IMG/VR virus record: IMGVR_UViG_3300044957_000444
Coordinates: 1 to 26,297 of that record
DNA: 26,297 bases
Reading direction: 5' to 3' (one strand)
Source: a virus
The first letter of the stretch is position 1. Each line of letters opens with the position of its first letter. Below are positions 14,987 through 20,749 of this stretch, piece after piece. The position numbers were made by a program, and so were the translations under genes. The notes beneath the pieces were generated by a model. The model saw only the letters and a program-made list of their open reading frames with translations, made no database searches and was not told the DNA's origin.

Positions 14987-16068
14987 ATAATTGGAAAATC
15001 TAAACACTTTTGAATGATGTAATCAACTTCATCATTTGTTATTTTATTATGTATAGGAAGTAAAATAATACTATCCGAAACTTGAGTTGCATTTGGAAGA
15101 CCTGATTTTTTCCAAAGTTCTTGTTGATGTACCGCAGTCCAACATTTTACCACAATTCCATTAGAAAACAAATATTCTACCATTTTATTTCTAATTTGCG
15201 AATCAACCATAATTCCATAAAAGAAATAATTTGATCGACAATAATTCGGAATTACTTGAACCTTAAATTTTGTAGATAATTCTTCTGTATATTTTCTAGC
15301 AATTTGATTCCTTCTTTCTACATATGAATCAAGTTTCTTTAGTTGTTCTCGTAAAATTGCAGCTTCAATGTCACACATTCTAAAGTTAAGTCCAAATCGA
15401 TTGTGAATATATTCATAAGACTTTTTATTTGAAGAGTAACCATGATTTACAATTGATCTACAAATTTCTGCAAGTTGATCATTGTTAGTGGTGATTAGTC
15501 CACCCTCACCTGATGTAATAATCTTTGATCTTTGAAAACTAAAACAATGAAGATCAACTTGAGTTCCAATTTGTTGATCTTTATAAGTTGAACCTAAACT
15601 CTCAGCACTATCCGCAATTAGGTAAACTCCAAGTTTTTTAAATTCATCATAATTACAAGGAACTCCACCAACATCAACAAGCATTACAACATTAACATCC
15701 TTAGGAACATCTTCTGCACGAATGTTCCAATTATCTAAATCACAATCAACAAGTTCAACATCATCCAATACAAACTTTGCAGCATTTGCAGATGCAATAA
15801 AAGTAAAAGATGGAACTGCTATTTTTTTAATTTCAGAATAAACTTCTTTGAGTGCAAGAAGTGAAGTCATTAATGCAGTAGTGCAATTAGAAACTAGAAT
15901 TGCATGTTTACAACCAAGTCTTTGTTGAAATTGTTTTTCTAAAAGTTCAAGATTTTCTCCTTTTACACCAATCCCTTGAGAAAGAGATTTGAGTGCGGCA
16001 TTAATTTCTTCTGAACCAATATCCACATCGTCCCAGTTAATTAATTTCATACTTTTCGCAAAACTCAT
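14983..16068 (-). CDS. DegT/DnrJ/EryC1/StrS sugar aminotransferase
   Basis: 361 aa, typical fold-type I length. PLP site: NCTTALMTSLLAL (phosphate binding), ADSAESLG (Asp153, pyridine N) and the Schiff-base lysine in SFQRSKIITSGEGGLIT (Lys182), where most relatives have SFHATK. The C-terminal NHGYSSNKKSYEYIHNRFG and FRMCDIEAAILREQL segments fit the family. These enzymes put an amino group on a keto nucleotide sugar using glutamate. Two ATGs are possible (16068, or 16050 giving MKLINWDDVDIG); both overlap the kinase-like gene, with no clear Shine-Dalgarno. Confidence 0.9.
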   Translation of the reverse strand: MSFAKSMKLINWDDVDIGSEEINAALKSLSQGIGVKGENLELLEKQFQQRLGCKHAILVSNCTTALMTSLLALKEVYSEIKKIAVPSFTFIASANAAKFVLDDVELVDCDLDNWNIRAEDVPKDVNVVMLVDVGGVPCNYDEFKKLGVYLIADSAESLGSTYKDQQIGTQVDLHCFSFQRSKIITSGEGGLITTNNDQLAEICRSIVNHGYSSNKKSYEYIHNRFGLNFRMCDIEAAILREQLKKLDSYVERRNQIARKYTEELSTKFKVQVIPNYCRSNYFFYGIMVDSQIRNKMVEYLFSNGIVVKCWTAVHQQELWKKSGLPNATQVSDSIILLPIHNKITNDEVDYIIQKCLDFPII

Positions 16069-17026
16069 TAATAAGAATTACTGAGGTATAATATGCAACT
16101 TTTGATCTTGCATCTACACCATCAAAATCAAGAAGAAATGGAACAAGACTTGCAAAATGCATTACTTCATTCCACTCTGTTTTTCTCATTACATCTGCAG
16201 GATCTTCTAGGGAATGATCATAAAGAACTTGTGGAAGCGATTTTTTAAGATTTTCACAAAGTTTGAATACATCATTATCAAATAATTTAAAGTTACTTCC
16301 ATCAAATTCAAATTGACGAGAAGCAATCATTTCATATTTTCCATTTACAGAGTGCCAAAACTTTCCATAGTCATAATAATAATCACAATAATCATAACCA
16401 CGGGGATCAATCATAATGAATTTATCATTTACACGATCAATCAAAACATTGGAGAAATGGAGATCAGAATGACTCCAACGACCAACAAATTCTGGTTGGA
16501 CTGTTTGAAGAAATTTTTGTGTTTTAAATTTTTCCGCAAGCACTGAGATGTTTTTATATTCATTATCATTTACAATAACGGTTTGTTGTTGAATAAGATT
16601 TTTAAAAAAATCAGATTTTTTGGACAGTTCTTCAAGACGATTACTTAAGCGAGTAAAGTGCATTATATTAAAGTAATCTTCAGGTGTTGGGAGAATTTGA
16701 TACTGATATAGTCTACGAGAAAGTTTTGTAATTTTATTTGCCCAATAGAGTACTTCCTTTTCATCAATTTCTCCAGAAAGAATTAATCTACGAAGAGTTG
16801 GAAGATCATAATGTTCCATCTCATAAAATGCTTTATTACCATCTATTCCATAAAAAATAATACGAGGAAAGTAATCTTTGAATTCTTCAGGAATATTTTC
16901 AATGAACTCATATTCATCTACAAGCTTCATCATCCGTTCGTCAGAAGCTTCTTTATGAACCCTGCTGACCAAGATAACCTTTGTTTTTCCACCACTTTCT
17001 TGTTTTAAATAATCAGAATTATTCAT
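16037..17026 (-). CDS. APH/choline-kinase-fold phosphotransferase-like protein
   Basis: 329 aa from the ATG at 17026 (8-nt overlap with the phosphatase gene; a GTG at 17041 is less likely). The kinase catalytic loop appears as RWSHSDLHFSNVLID (Asp and Asn in the HxDxxxxN pattern) followed by the metal-binding IMIDPRGYD and DYYYDYGKFWHS, as in aminoglycoside or choline kinases. The N-lobe YEFIENIPEEF...FYEMEHYD is weakly kinase-like. Substrate unknown; in a glycan locus it may phosphorylate a free sugar or related metabolite. It lies next to a HAD phosphatase, a pairing seen in nucleotide-sugar pathways. Confidence 0.75.
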   Translation of the reverse strand: MNNSDYLKQESGGKTKVILVSRVHKEASDERMMKLVDEYEFIENIPEEFKDYFPRIIFYGIDGNKAFYEMEHYDLPTLRRLILSGEIDEKEVLYWANKITKLSRRLYQYQILPTPEDYFNIMHFTRLSNRLEELSKKSDFFKNLIQQQTVIVNDNEYKNISVLAEKFKTQKFLQTVQPEFVGRWSHSDLHFSNVLIDRVNDKFIMIDPRGYDYCDYYYDYGKFWHSVNGKYEMIASRQFEFDGSNFKLFDNDVFKLCENLKKSLPQVLYDHSLEDPADVMRKTEWNEVMHFASLVPFLLDFDGVDARSKVAYYTSVILINEFCEKYEIN

Positions 17027-17336
17027 TGAAAAAATCCTCACTATTAATTGCTTTATCGTCTATGTAGTAATCTGCTGCATATTTAACTCCGGTTCTTAAT
17101 TCTTGAAACTTGACACCCCACCCTGTTAATTGATCATAAGTTTCAACATACCAATTTCTTTTAGTCCAAAAACCCCTTGCAGTTTCAATTATAACATAAT
17201 TACCTTCTTCAGACAGCATATTAACTTTTTTAATTCTATTTGGAAAAGGAAGTGCTTGAAGATAATTCCAAGAACCATCTTCATTCTTTTTCGTGTCACA
17301 AAGAGTATTGTCCAAATCAATTACATACCTTTTCAT
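17019..17336 (-). CDS. HAD-superfamily phosphatase, small
   Basis: 105 aa, a minimal HAD domain. Motif I VIDLDNTLCD (nucleophile Asp and general acid Asp) at residues 5-14, motif II in VIIETARG, and motif III/IV as KYAADYYIDDKAIN. This is the size and pattern of the capsule/LPS-locus HAD proteins. It would remove phosphate from a sugar phosphate or nucleotide intermediate. ATGA overlap with the epimerase gene upstream (17333-17336) shows translational coupling. Confidence 0.85.
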   Translation of the reverse strand: MKRYVIDLDNTLCDTKKNEDGSWNYLQALPFPNRIKKVNMLSEEGNYVIIETARGFWTKRNWYVETYDQLTGWGVKFQELRTGVKYAADYYIDDKAINSEDFFNE

Positions 17337-18382
17337 TTGTTTTTAATTTGCTCCAAAATCCAATTATAAGTTTTGCGAATACCTTCTTCAAGGGTCTGAG
17401 AATAATCCCAACCCAATTCTTTACGAATTAAATCGTTATTAGAGTTACGTCCACGAACACCGAGAGGAGCATCTAGAATATATTCTTTATCGACAAATTT
17501 ACTAGCAACCTTTGCAGCAGTCTCTACTAGTTGATTGATAGTTACCATTTCTTCTGAACCAATATTTACTGATCCAATAAAATCAGAATCCATTAATCTA
17601 CGAGTTGCTTCAATACACTCATCAATGTAAAGGAAAGAACGAGTTTGTTTTCCGTCACCCCATACCTCAATAGTACCACCACTTTCTGGAAGTTCTGCTA
17701 CCTTACGGCAGATTGCTGCGGGTGCTTTTTCTCTTCCACCTTCCCAGGTTCCTTCTGGCCCGAATATATTATGATATCGAGCAACACGTACAGGAATATC
17801 ATAGTTGCGATGATAAGCAAAGTAGAGACGTTCCGAGAACAGTTTTTCCCAACCATACTCAGAGTCTGGATTAGCTGGATATGCGGATTCTTCACGGCAA
17901 TCTGGATTATCAGGATCAAGTTGATTATGTTCTGGATACATACATGCAGATCCAGAATAAAAAATCTTGGTAATATTTAGATCTTTGAAGTCATTAAACT
18001 GACGTACAGATTCAAGTACATTTAAATTGATGGTACAAGAATTATGCATGATGTCTGCGTCATTCTCACCAGTAAATACAAATCCTGCACCACCCATATC
18101 AGCAGCAAACTGATAGATTTCATCAAATGGTTGTAAGTATTGAGAAGGGACAAAATGATAAAAGTTTCCCAGATATCCCTTAAATCGAATCACTCTTTCG
18201 ACAAAGTTTAGATCACGAAGATCTCCCTGAATGAATTCATTTGCTTCTGTTTTTGAAAACTCCGGTTCTTTTAGATCTACACCACGAACCCAATAACCTT
18301 CGGATCGTAGTCTTTTTACCATATGGCTTCCAATAAATCCACCGGCACCCAAAACAAGTGCTGTTTTCTTATATTCACTCAT
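17333..18382 (-). CDS. GDP-mannose 3,5-epimerase-like protein
   Basis: 349 aa. Close in pattern to plant GDP-mannose 3,5-epimerase: GAGGFIGSHM, QFAADMGGAGFVF, FYSGSACMYPE (catalytic Cys147), SEYGWEKL (Tyr176, Lys180), HNIFGPEGTWEGGREKAPAA (catalytic Lys219), GDGKQTRSFLYIDEC, GVRGRNSNND and LGWDYSQTLEEGIRKTYNWI. All four catalytic residues known from the plant enzyme are present. The reaction converts GDP-D-mannose to GDP-L-galactose (and GDP-L-gulose). An insertion of about 20 residues (~66-85, RFKGYLGNFYHFVPSQYLQ) precedes QFAADMGG and is not in the plant enzyme as I remember it. It is the first gene of the glycan operon, behind a late-promoter-like GATAAATA. Confidence 0.9.
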   Translation of the reverse strand: MSEYKKTALVLGAGGFIGSHMVKRLRSEGYWVRGVDLKEPEFSKTEANEFIQGDLRDLNFVERVIRFKGYLGNFYHFVPSQYLQPFDEIYQFAADMGGAGFVFTGENDADIMHNSCTINLNVLESVRQFNDFKDLNITKIFYSGSACMYPEHNQLDPDNPDCREESAYPANPDSEYGWEKLFSERLYFAYHRNYDIPVRVARYHNIFGPEGTWEGGREKAPAAICRKVAELPESGGTIEVWGDGKQTRSFLYIDECIEATRRLMDSDFIGSVNIGSEEMVTINQLVETAAKVASKFVDKEYILDAPLGVRGRNSNNDLIRKELGWDYSQTLEEGIRKTYNWILEQIKNK

Positions 18383-18404
18383 AAAAATTATTTTGTGTTT
18401 GTAA

Positions 18405-18412
18405 TATTTATC
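18405..18412 (-). promoter_or_regulatory. Late-promoter-like element ahead of the glycan operon
   Basis: GATAAATA, 7 of 8 positions matching the T4 late octamer TATAAATA, 23 nt upstream of the GDP-mannose epimerase ATG. It could start the ~12-kb glycan transcript late in infection. Confidence 0.5.
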
Positions 18413-18418
18413 TGTATT

Positions 18419-18661
18419 TTATTCAACATAATCATCTTTTCTTACATAACAAGGAACTCCTTCAGGATCTAACCATTTAGCATATTCAATGTCTTCCATA
18501 GCAGTACAGCACTGCATTCCATTATCAAACAAATAAATATCATTCCATCGTTTCGTGTAATAATCTTGTTTTTGTAATCTATAATCTGGAAGACCATTCA
18601 ATTCAATGATACCTTTTTCTACAAATCGGTATCCCTCACGCTCAAGAAGAACTTTTGTCAT
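18419..18661 (-). CDS. Hypothetical protein (80 aa)
   Basis: Starts MTKVLLEREGYRFVEKGIIE and has a central YYTKRWNDIYLFDNGMQCC then WLDPEGVPCYVRKDDYVE. Soluble, Tyr/Trp/Asp rich. ATGA overlap with the upstream 71-aa gene (18658-18661). No known family; position and compactness suggest a small phage early or middle gene. Confidence 0.7.
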   Translation of the reverse strand: MTKVLLEREGYRFVEKGIIELNGLPDYRLQKQDYYTKRWNDIYLFDNGMQCCTAMEDIEYAKWLDPEGVPCYVRKDDYVE

Positions 18662-18873
18662 ACAACCCCCACAGTCTCAAGATCTTGTAAGATACACTCA
18701 ATCAGAATATCATAATTATCAAGAGGATCGTCAGAAAATACTACTCCCTCATTTCGATAATAACGATTTAATTTTTTATAAAGTTTTGGATTTTTTACAT
18801 CTAAATAAATTTCACCTTTTGCAGCAGAACGAAGAGTGTCGATATTCTTTTTAAATTTTGAAACTAAAGACAT
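18658..18873 (-). CDS. Hypothetical protein (71 aa)
   Basis: Starts MSLVSKFKKNIDTLRSAAKG, then EIYLDVKNPKLYKKLNRYYR and an acidic C-terminus (DDPLDNYDILIECILQDLE). Basic N-half and acidic C-half, no membrane segment. It is translationally coupled to the 80-aa gene by an ATGA overlap. No function recognised. Confidence 0.7.
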   Translation of the reverse strand: MSLVSKFKKNIDTLRSAAKGEIYLDVKNPKLYKKLNRYYRNEGVVFSDDPLDNYDILIECILQDLETVGVV

Positions 18874-18920
18874 TAGCTTGATTGATTACTCTATAAGTAT
18901 AATACAAAAAAATTTCAAAG

Positions 18921-19079
18921 TCAACTGCTTTTTTTGTCGTCTCTAAGATCTTTTAATAAGGGATCTTTTTTAGTCTGCACAATTTCACAAGATCTTTTAT
19001 AAAAAAAATTGTTAGTATTATTTGAAGATTCAAGAGTTTTCTTTATCTTTACCCAATTATCATAGTCGTGAGAATTCAT
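18921..19079 (-). CDS. Small hypothetical protein (52 aa)
   Basis: ATG at 19079, TGA at 18921-18923. The peptide begins MNSHDYDNWVKIKKTLESSN and continues NFFYKRSCEIVQTKKDPLL. Charged, helical, no membrane span. It occupies a 277-nt gap otherwise without a gene and has coherent codon structure. No clear Shine-Dalgarno. I recall short proteins of this style (WVKIK...FYKRA) in cyanophages but cannot verify. Confidence 0.6.
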   Translation of the reverse strand: MNSHDYDNWVKIKKTLESSNNTNNFFYKRSCEIVQTKKDPLLKDLRDDKKSS

Positions 19080-19150
19080 AACTTTTTAATAAAGATTAAT
19101 AATATATTATATTTTTATTGTTTTTAAGATTATGAGGATTTCATAACATC

Positions 19151-19402
19151 TCATCGAACCTCAAATTCCAATCTACGAACTTTGCGATTTCGTCTCTCCT
19201 CTTGAAAAACGAGATCTTCTGGTTTCAGAACATTTGTTTTTGGTGTTTGTTTGATTACGTTGAGCATAACCACTTGTTTCAAATCAACCGCAGAAATTTT
19301 ATCTCCTGTAATTGTTGCCATATTTGGACATCCACAGCTTACAGTTCTTGTCGAATTTCCTGTAAGTTCTTTGTTACAGAATTTACATCTAATTAATATC
19401 AT
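19151..19402 (-). CDS. Small Cys4 (zinc-ribbon-like) protein (83 aa)
   Basis: Two Cys pairs at the N-terminus, CKFCNKEL (Cys6, Cys9) and VSCGCPN (Cys23, Cys25), could bind zinc. The remainder (AVDLKQVVMLNVIKQ and a basic EERRNRKVRRLEFEVR tail) is unfamiliar. GGAG lies 9 nt upstream of the ATG, a good start. Possibly nucleic-acid binding, from the basic tail and Cys4 motif; this is only a guess. It lies directly downstream of the Dps-like gene (gap 14 nt), so probably in the same transcript. Confidence 0.7.
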   Translation of the reverse strand: MILIRCKFCNKELTGNSTRTVSCGCPNMATITGDKISAVDLKQVVMLNVIKQTPKTNVLKPEDLVFQEERRNRKVRRLEFEVR

Positions 19403-19416
19403 TGTTCATACTCCAT

Positions 19417-19851
19417 TTATTGTAAATGAGATTTTAATTGCCAGACAAATTTTCCATGAGATTCCATTAAGTCTTGAACTAAATTAGCAGTTGCATATTG
19501 CTTTTGTTCTTCAGATTCTTCTGAAATTTCTTTCATCAATTCACAAAACTTAATATTATCATTAAGAAGTTCTTGAAGCATTTCAGTTGCTCCTGTTGAA
19601 CTTGGTGACTCTTGTATTTGAGTAACTTCAAGCATTCTTGAAAGAGAACTTAAAGGTTTAATATTTAAGTATCTCATATGTTCTGAAATTCTGTCAATTT
19701 CTTCAAACATAGTATTATACTCCTCACCAAATAATTGATGAAGTTGAGTAAAATCACTTCCAACTACATTCCAATGATATGCCCAAGTTTTATGAAATAA
19801 AACAAAAAGTGACGATTGAGAATCACTTAAAAGTTTATATAGTCGTTCCAT
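19417..19851 (-). CDS. Dps-like ferritin
   Basis: 144 aa, four-helix-bundle ferritin-like. Ferroxidase-site residues of the Dps family are in place with correct spacing: His26 in YHWNVVG, Asp53 and Glu57 in EEIDRISEHM (27 and 4 residues apart, as in E. coli Dps His51, Asp78, Glu82). The motif LHQLFGEEY also matches. Dps proteins oxidise and store iron and protect DNA from peroxide. There is no long Lys-rich N-terminal tail, so DNA binding may be weak. A perfect late octamer TATAAATA lies 15 nt upstream of the ATG. Confidence 0.88.
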   Translation of the reverse strand: MERLYKLLSDSQSSLFVLFHKTWAYHWNVVGSDFTQLHQLFGEEYNTMFEEIDRISEHMRYLNIKPLSSLSRMLEVTQIQESPSSTGATEMLQELLNDNIKFCELMKEISEESEEQKQYATANLVQDLMESHGKFVWQLKSHLQ

Positions 19852-19865
19852 TATACTTTTTTGAT

Positions 19866-19873
19866 TATTTATA
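19866..19873 (-). promoter_or_regulatory. T4-type late promoter (TATAAATA) for the Dps-like gene
   Basis: Exact TATAAATA on the - strand, 15 nt upstream of the ATG at 19851, with the tRNA-Gly gene ending just ahead of it. Confidence 0.65.
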
Positions 19874-19875
19874 CA

Positions 19876-19947
19876 AGCGGATGACCCGATTCGAACGGGC
19901 GGCGAGCTGGTTGGAAACCAGCCATTCTACCACTGAATTACATCCGC
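19876..19947 (-). tRNA. tRNA-Gly (UCC)
   Basis: Acceptor GCGGATG pairs with CATCCGC; anticodon arm GCTGG-TTTCCAA-CCAGC (anticodon TCC); T-loop TTCGAAT. No encoded CCA. 72 nt. Confidence 0.95.
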
Positions 19948-19984
19948 ACTTATGATTATAGGATTTTTGTTTGTGAAAGTCAAG

Positions 19985-20055
19985 AGCCCTATATCGGAAT
20001 TGAACCAATCTCTGCAGTTTACAAAACTGCTGCATCACCACAATGCTTATAGGGT
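19985..20055 (-). tRNA. tRNA-Thr (UGU), slightly atypical
   Basis: Anticodon arm GCAGT-TTTGTAA-ACTGC (TGT), D-arm GCAT-TGTGGTG-ATGC, T-arm ATTGG-TTCAATT-CCGAT, acceptor CCCTAT with ATAGGG. Position 1 reads A opposite C72 (mismatch) and position 8 is A where tRNAs nearly always have U. It begins directly after the U-tract of the tmRNA terminator. No encoded CCA. Confidence 0.85.
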
Positions 20056-20082
20056 AAAAAAATAGAAGGCATTACACCTTCT
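20056..20082 (-). terminator. Terminator at the 3' end of the tmRNA gene
   Basis: AGAAGG (20082-20077) pairs with CCTTCT (20069-20064) around a 7-nt loop, then A and seven T residues, which end one base before tRNA-Thr. Confidence 0.75.
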
Positions 20083-20133
20083 TGTAAGTTTTGGGTAAAA
20101 AGGAAACTTATAACCCCTTTCACTCTTTTAAAG

Positions 20134-20178
20134 TCAAACCAATACTGATTGACGAGTGAATGCAACGATTTTGTTTGC
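20134..20178 (-). other. tmRNA tag-peptide reading frame
   Basis: Resume codon GCA, then 14 codons (ANKIVAFTRQSVLV) and TGA. From memory, marine Synechococcus/Prochlorococcus tags read ANKIVSFSRQ... and end in Ala-Ala; here the C-terminus is Leu-Val. Confidence 0.88.
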
Positions 20179-20241
20179 GTTTGTTTGTTTGTTGCGTCAA
20201 CAATTAGAATCTTGATGAACTGTCGATTCCAGAGCAGACCC

Positions 20242-20247
20242 AAGTAA
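20242..20247 (-). other. Intervening segment between tmRNA acceptor and coding pieces
   Basis: Six bases (TTACTT) separate the discriminator A of the acceptor piece from G1 of the coding piece. It is removed during maturation in permuted tmRNAs; this is very short. Confidence 0.7.
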
Positions 20248-20312
20248 TGGATCTGGAGAGATTCGAACTCTCGTGCAACTCATCAGACTTTCCAATCTCT
20301 TCAACTCTTTAT

Positions 20313-20341
20313 ATAGTAGCAAATATTTTTTATAATGTCAA
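20313..20341 (-). promoter_or_regulatory. Sigma70-type promoter for the tmRNA
   Basis: Perfect -35 TTGACA (20341-20336), 17-nt spacer, -10 TACTAT (20318-20313), and a start expected near 20306. The host-type promoter differs from the late octamers around it, so this RNA may be made early by unmodified host polymerase. The -35 box begins one base after tRNA-Ser ends. Confidence 0.75.
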
Positions 20342-20342
20342 A

Positions 20343-20424
20343 CGGAGAATAATAGAATCGAACTATCAGACTTTCACCTGGCATCGTTTTCAAGACGATT
20401 TACCGACCATCGGTGCTATTCTCC
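20343..20424 (-). tRNA. tRNA-Ser (UGA)
   Basis: Acceptor GGAGAAT with ATTCTCC; anticodon arm ATCGT-CTTGAAA-ACGAT (TGA); long variable arm typical of class II tRNAs; T-loop TTCGATT; discriminator G. No encoded CCA. 82 nt. Confidence 0.95.
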
Positions 20425-20439
20425 TCATATGTCTCTAAG

Positions 20440-20513
20440 TCGGGCATAAAGGATTTGAACCTTTGACCTTCCCGCCCCAAACGGGACGCGCTACCAAACT
20501 GCGCTAATGCCCG
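20440..20513 (-). tRNA. tRNA-Pro (UGG)
   Basis: Acceptor CGGGCAT with ATGCCCG; anticodon arm TCCCG-TTTGGGG-CGGGA (TGG); T-loop TTCAAAT; discriminator A. 74 nt. Confidence 0.95.
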
Positions 20514-20515
20514 AA

Positions 20516-20560
20516 CAGCTCAGGCTGGATTCGAACCAGAGACTTACCACTTGTAAGGAG
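20516..20560 (-). pseudogene. 3' half of a tRNA, Val(UAC)-like, lacking its 5' half
   Basis: Anticodon-like CTTACAA, T-arm TCTGG-TTCGAAT-CCAGC (outer pair T-C mismatched) and acceptor 3' strand CTGAGCT are present, but no complementary AGCTCAG exists upstream and the anticodon stem does not close. Upstream sequence instead encodes an HNH-endonuclease C-terminus, so the 5' half was replaced. Confidence 0.6.
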
Positions 20561-20656
20561 TTCGCAGTGACAGTTAGCACAAAGCATATCGCATTTGTCC
20601 AGTTCTGCCTTGATTTTTTCCCAACTCCAAAGACGTATCTTATTCCAAGATCCTTC
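20555..20656 (-). pseudogene. HNH homing-endonuclease C-terminal remnant
   Basis: Between tRNA-Arg and the half-tRNA, one frame reads WNKIRLWSWEKIKAELDKC then DMLCANCHCEL. The block ELDKC..LCANCH is the characteristic C-terminal zinc/His part of phage HNH endonucleases. The N-terminal part, including the first HNH strand, is missing and the frame runs out of tRNA-Arg, so no functional start exists. It is probably a decayed mobile gene that had inserted in the tRNA cluster. Confidence 0.65.
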
Positions 20657-20663
20657 CTTAAGC

Positions 20664-20735
20664 AGGCACGGCTGGGGTCGAACCAGCAATCGGCAACTTA
20701 GAAGGTTGATGCATTATCCATTATGCTACGTGCCC
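20664..20735 (-). tRNA. tRNA-Arg (UCU)
   Basis: Acceptor GGGCACG with CGTGCCT (G-U at the end pair); anticodon stem TCAAC/GTTGC-like with loop CTTCTAA (TCT); T-arm GCTGG-TTCGACC-CCAGC. First tRNA of the cluster. 72 nt. Confidence 0.93.
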
Positions 20736-20749
20736 ATAAACTCAGTATA

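Larger units (their letters stand above)
20056..20306 (-). ncRNA. ssrA: tmRNA (ssrA), circularly permuted two-piece form
   Basis: Transcribed right to left: acceptor piece first, coding piece second. The acceptor piece ends with T-arm GAGAG-TTCGAAT-CTCTC and CAGATCC plus A (20248). After six bases (TTACTT) the coding piece starts GGGTCTGCTCTGGAATCGAC (20241), the conserved tmRNA 5' end. GGGTCTG pairs with CAGATCC over 7 bp (one G-U). CAGTTCATCA (20222-20213) pairs with TGATGAGTTG (20285-20276) and TTCTAAT with ATTGGAA, forming the long helix 2 joining the pieces. The tag frame (20178-20134) reads ANKIVAFTRQSVLV then TGA, close to marine cyanobacterial tags. GGGT/ACCC and AAGTTT/AAACTT form an H-type pseudoknot after the tag. 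tmRNA with SmpB rescues stalled ribosomes and tags the peptide for proteolysis. Outer ends are estimated from promoter and terminator. Confidence 0.92.

Noticed and set aside
20019-20243. A 74-codon - strand frame across the tmRNA and tRNA-Thr
   Set aside because: It covers the tmRNA coding piece and part of tRNA-Thr; the structured RNA explains the sequence and no protein-like pattern is present.
20504-20689. A 61-codon - strand frame taken as a complete protein
   Set aside because: It begins inside tRNA-Arg and ends inside tRNA-Pro; only the middle is an HNH remnant.
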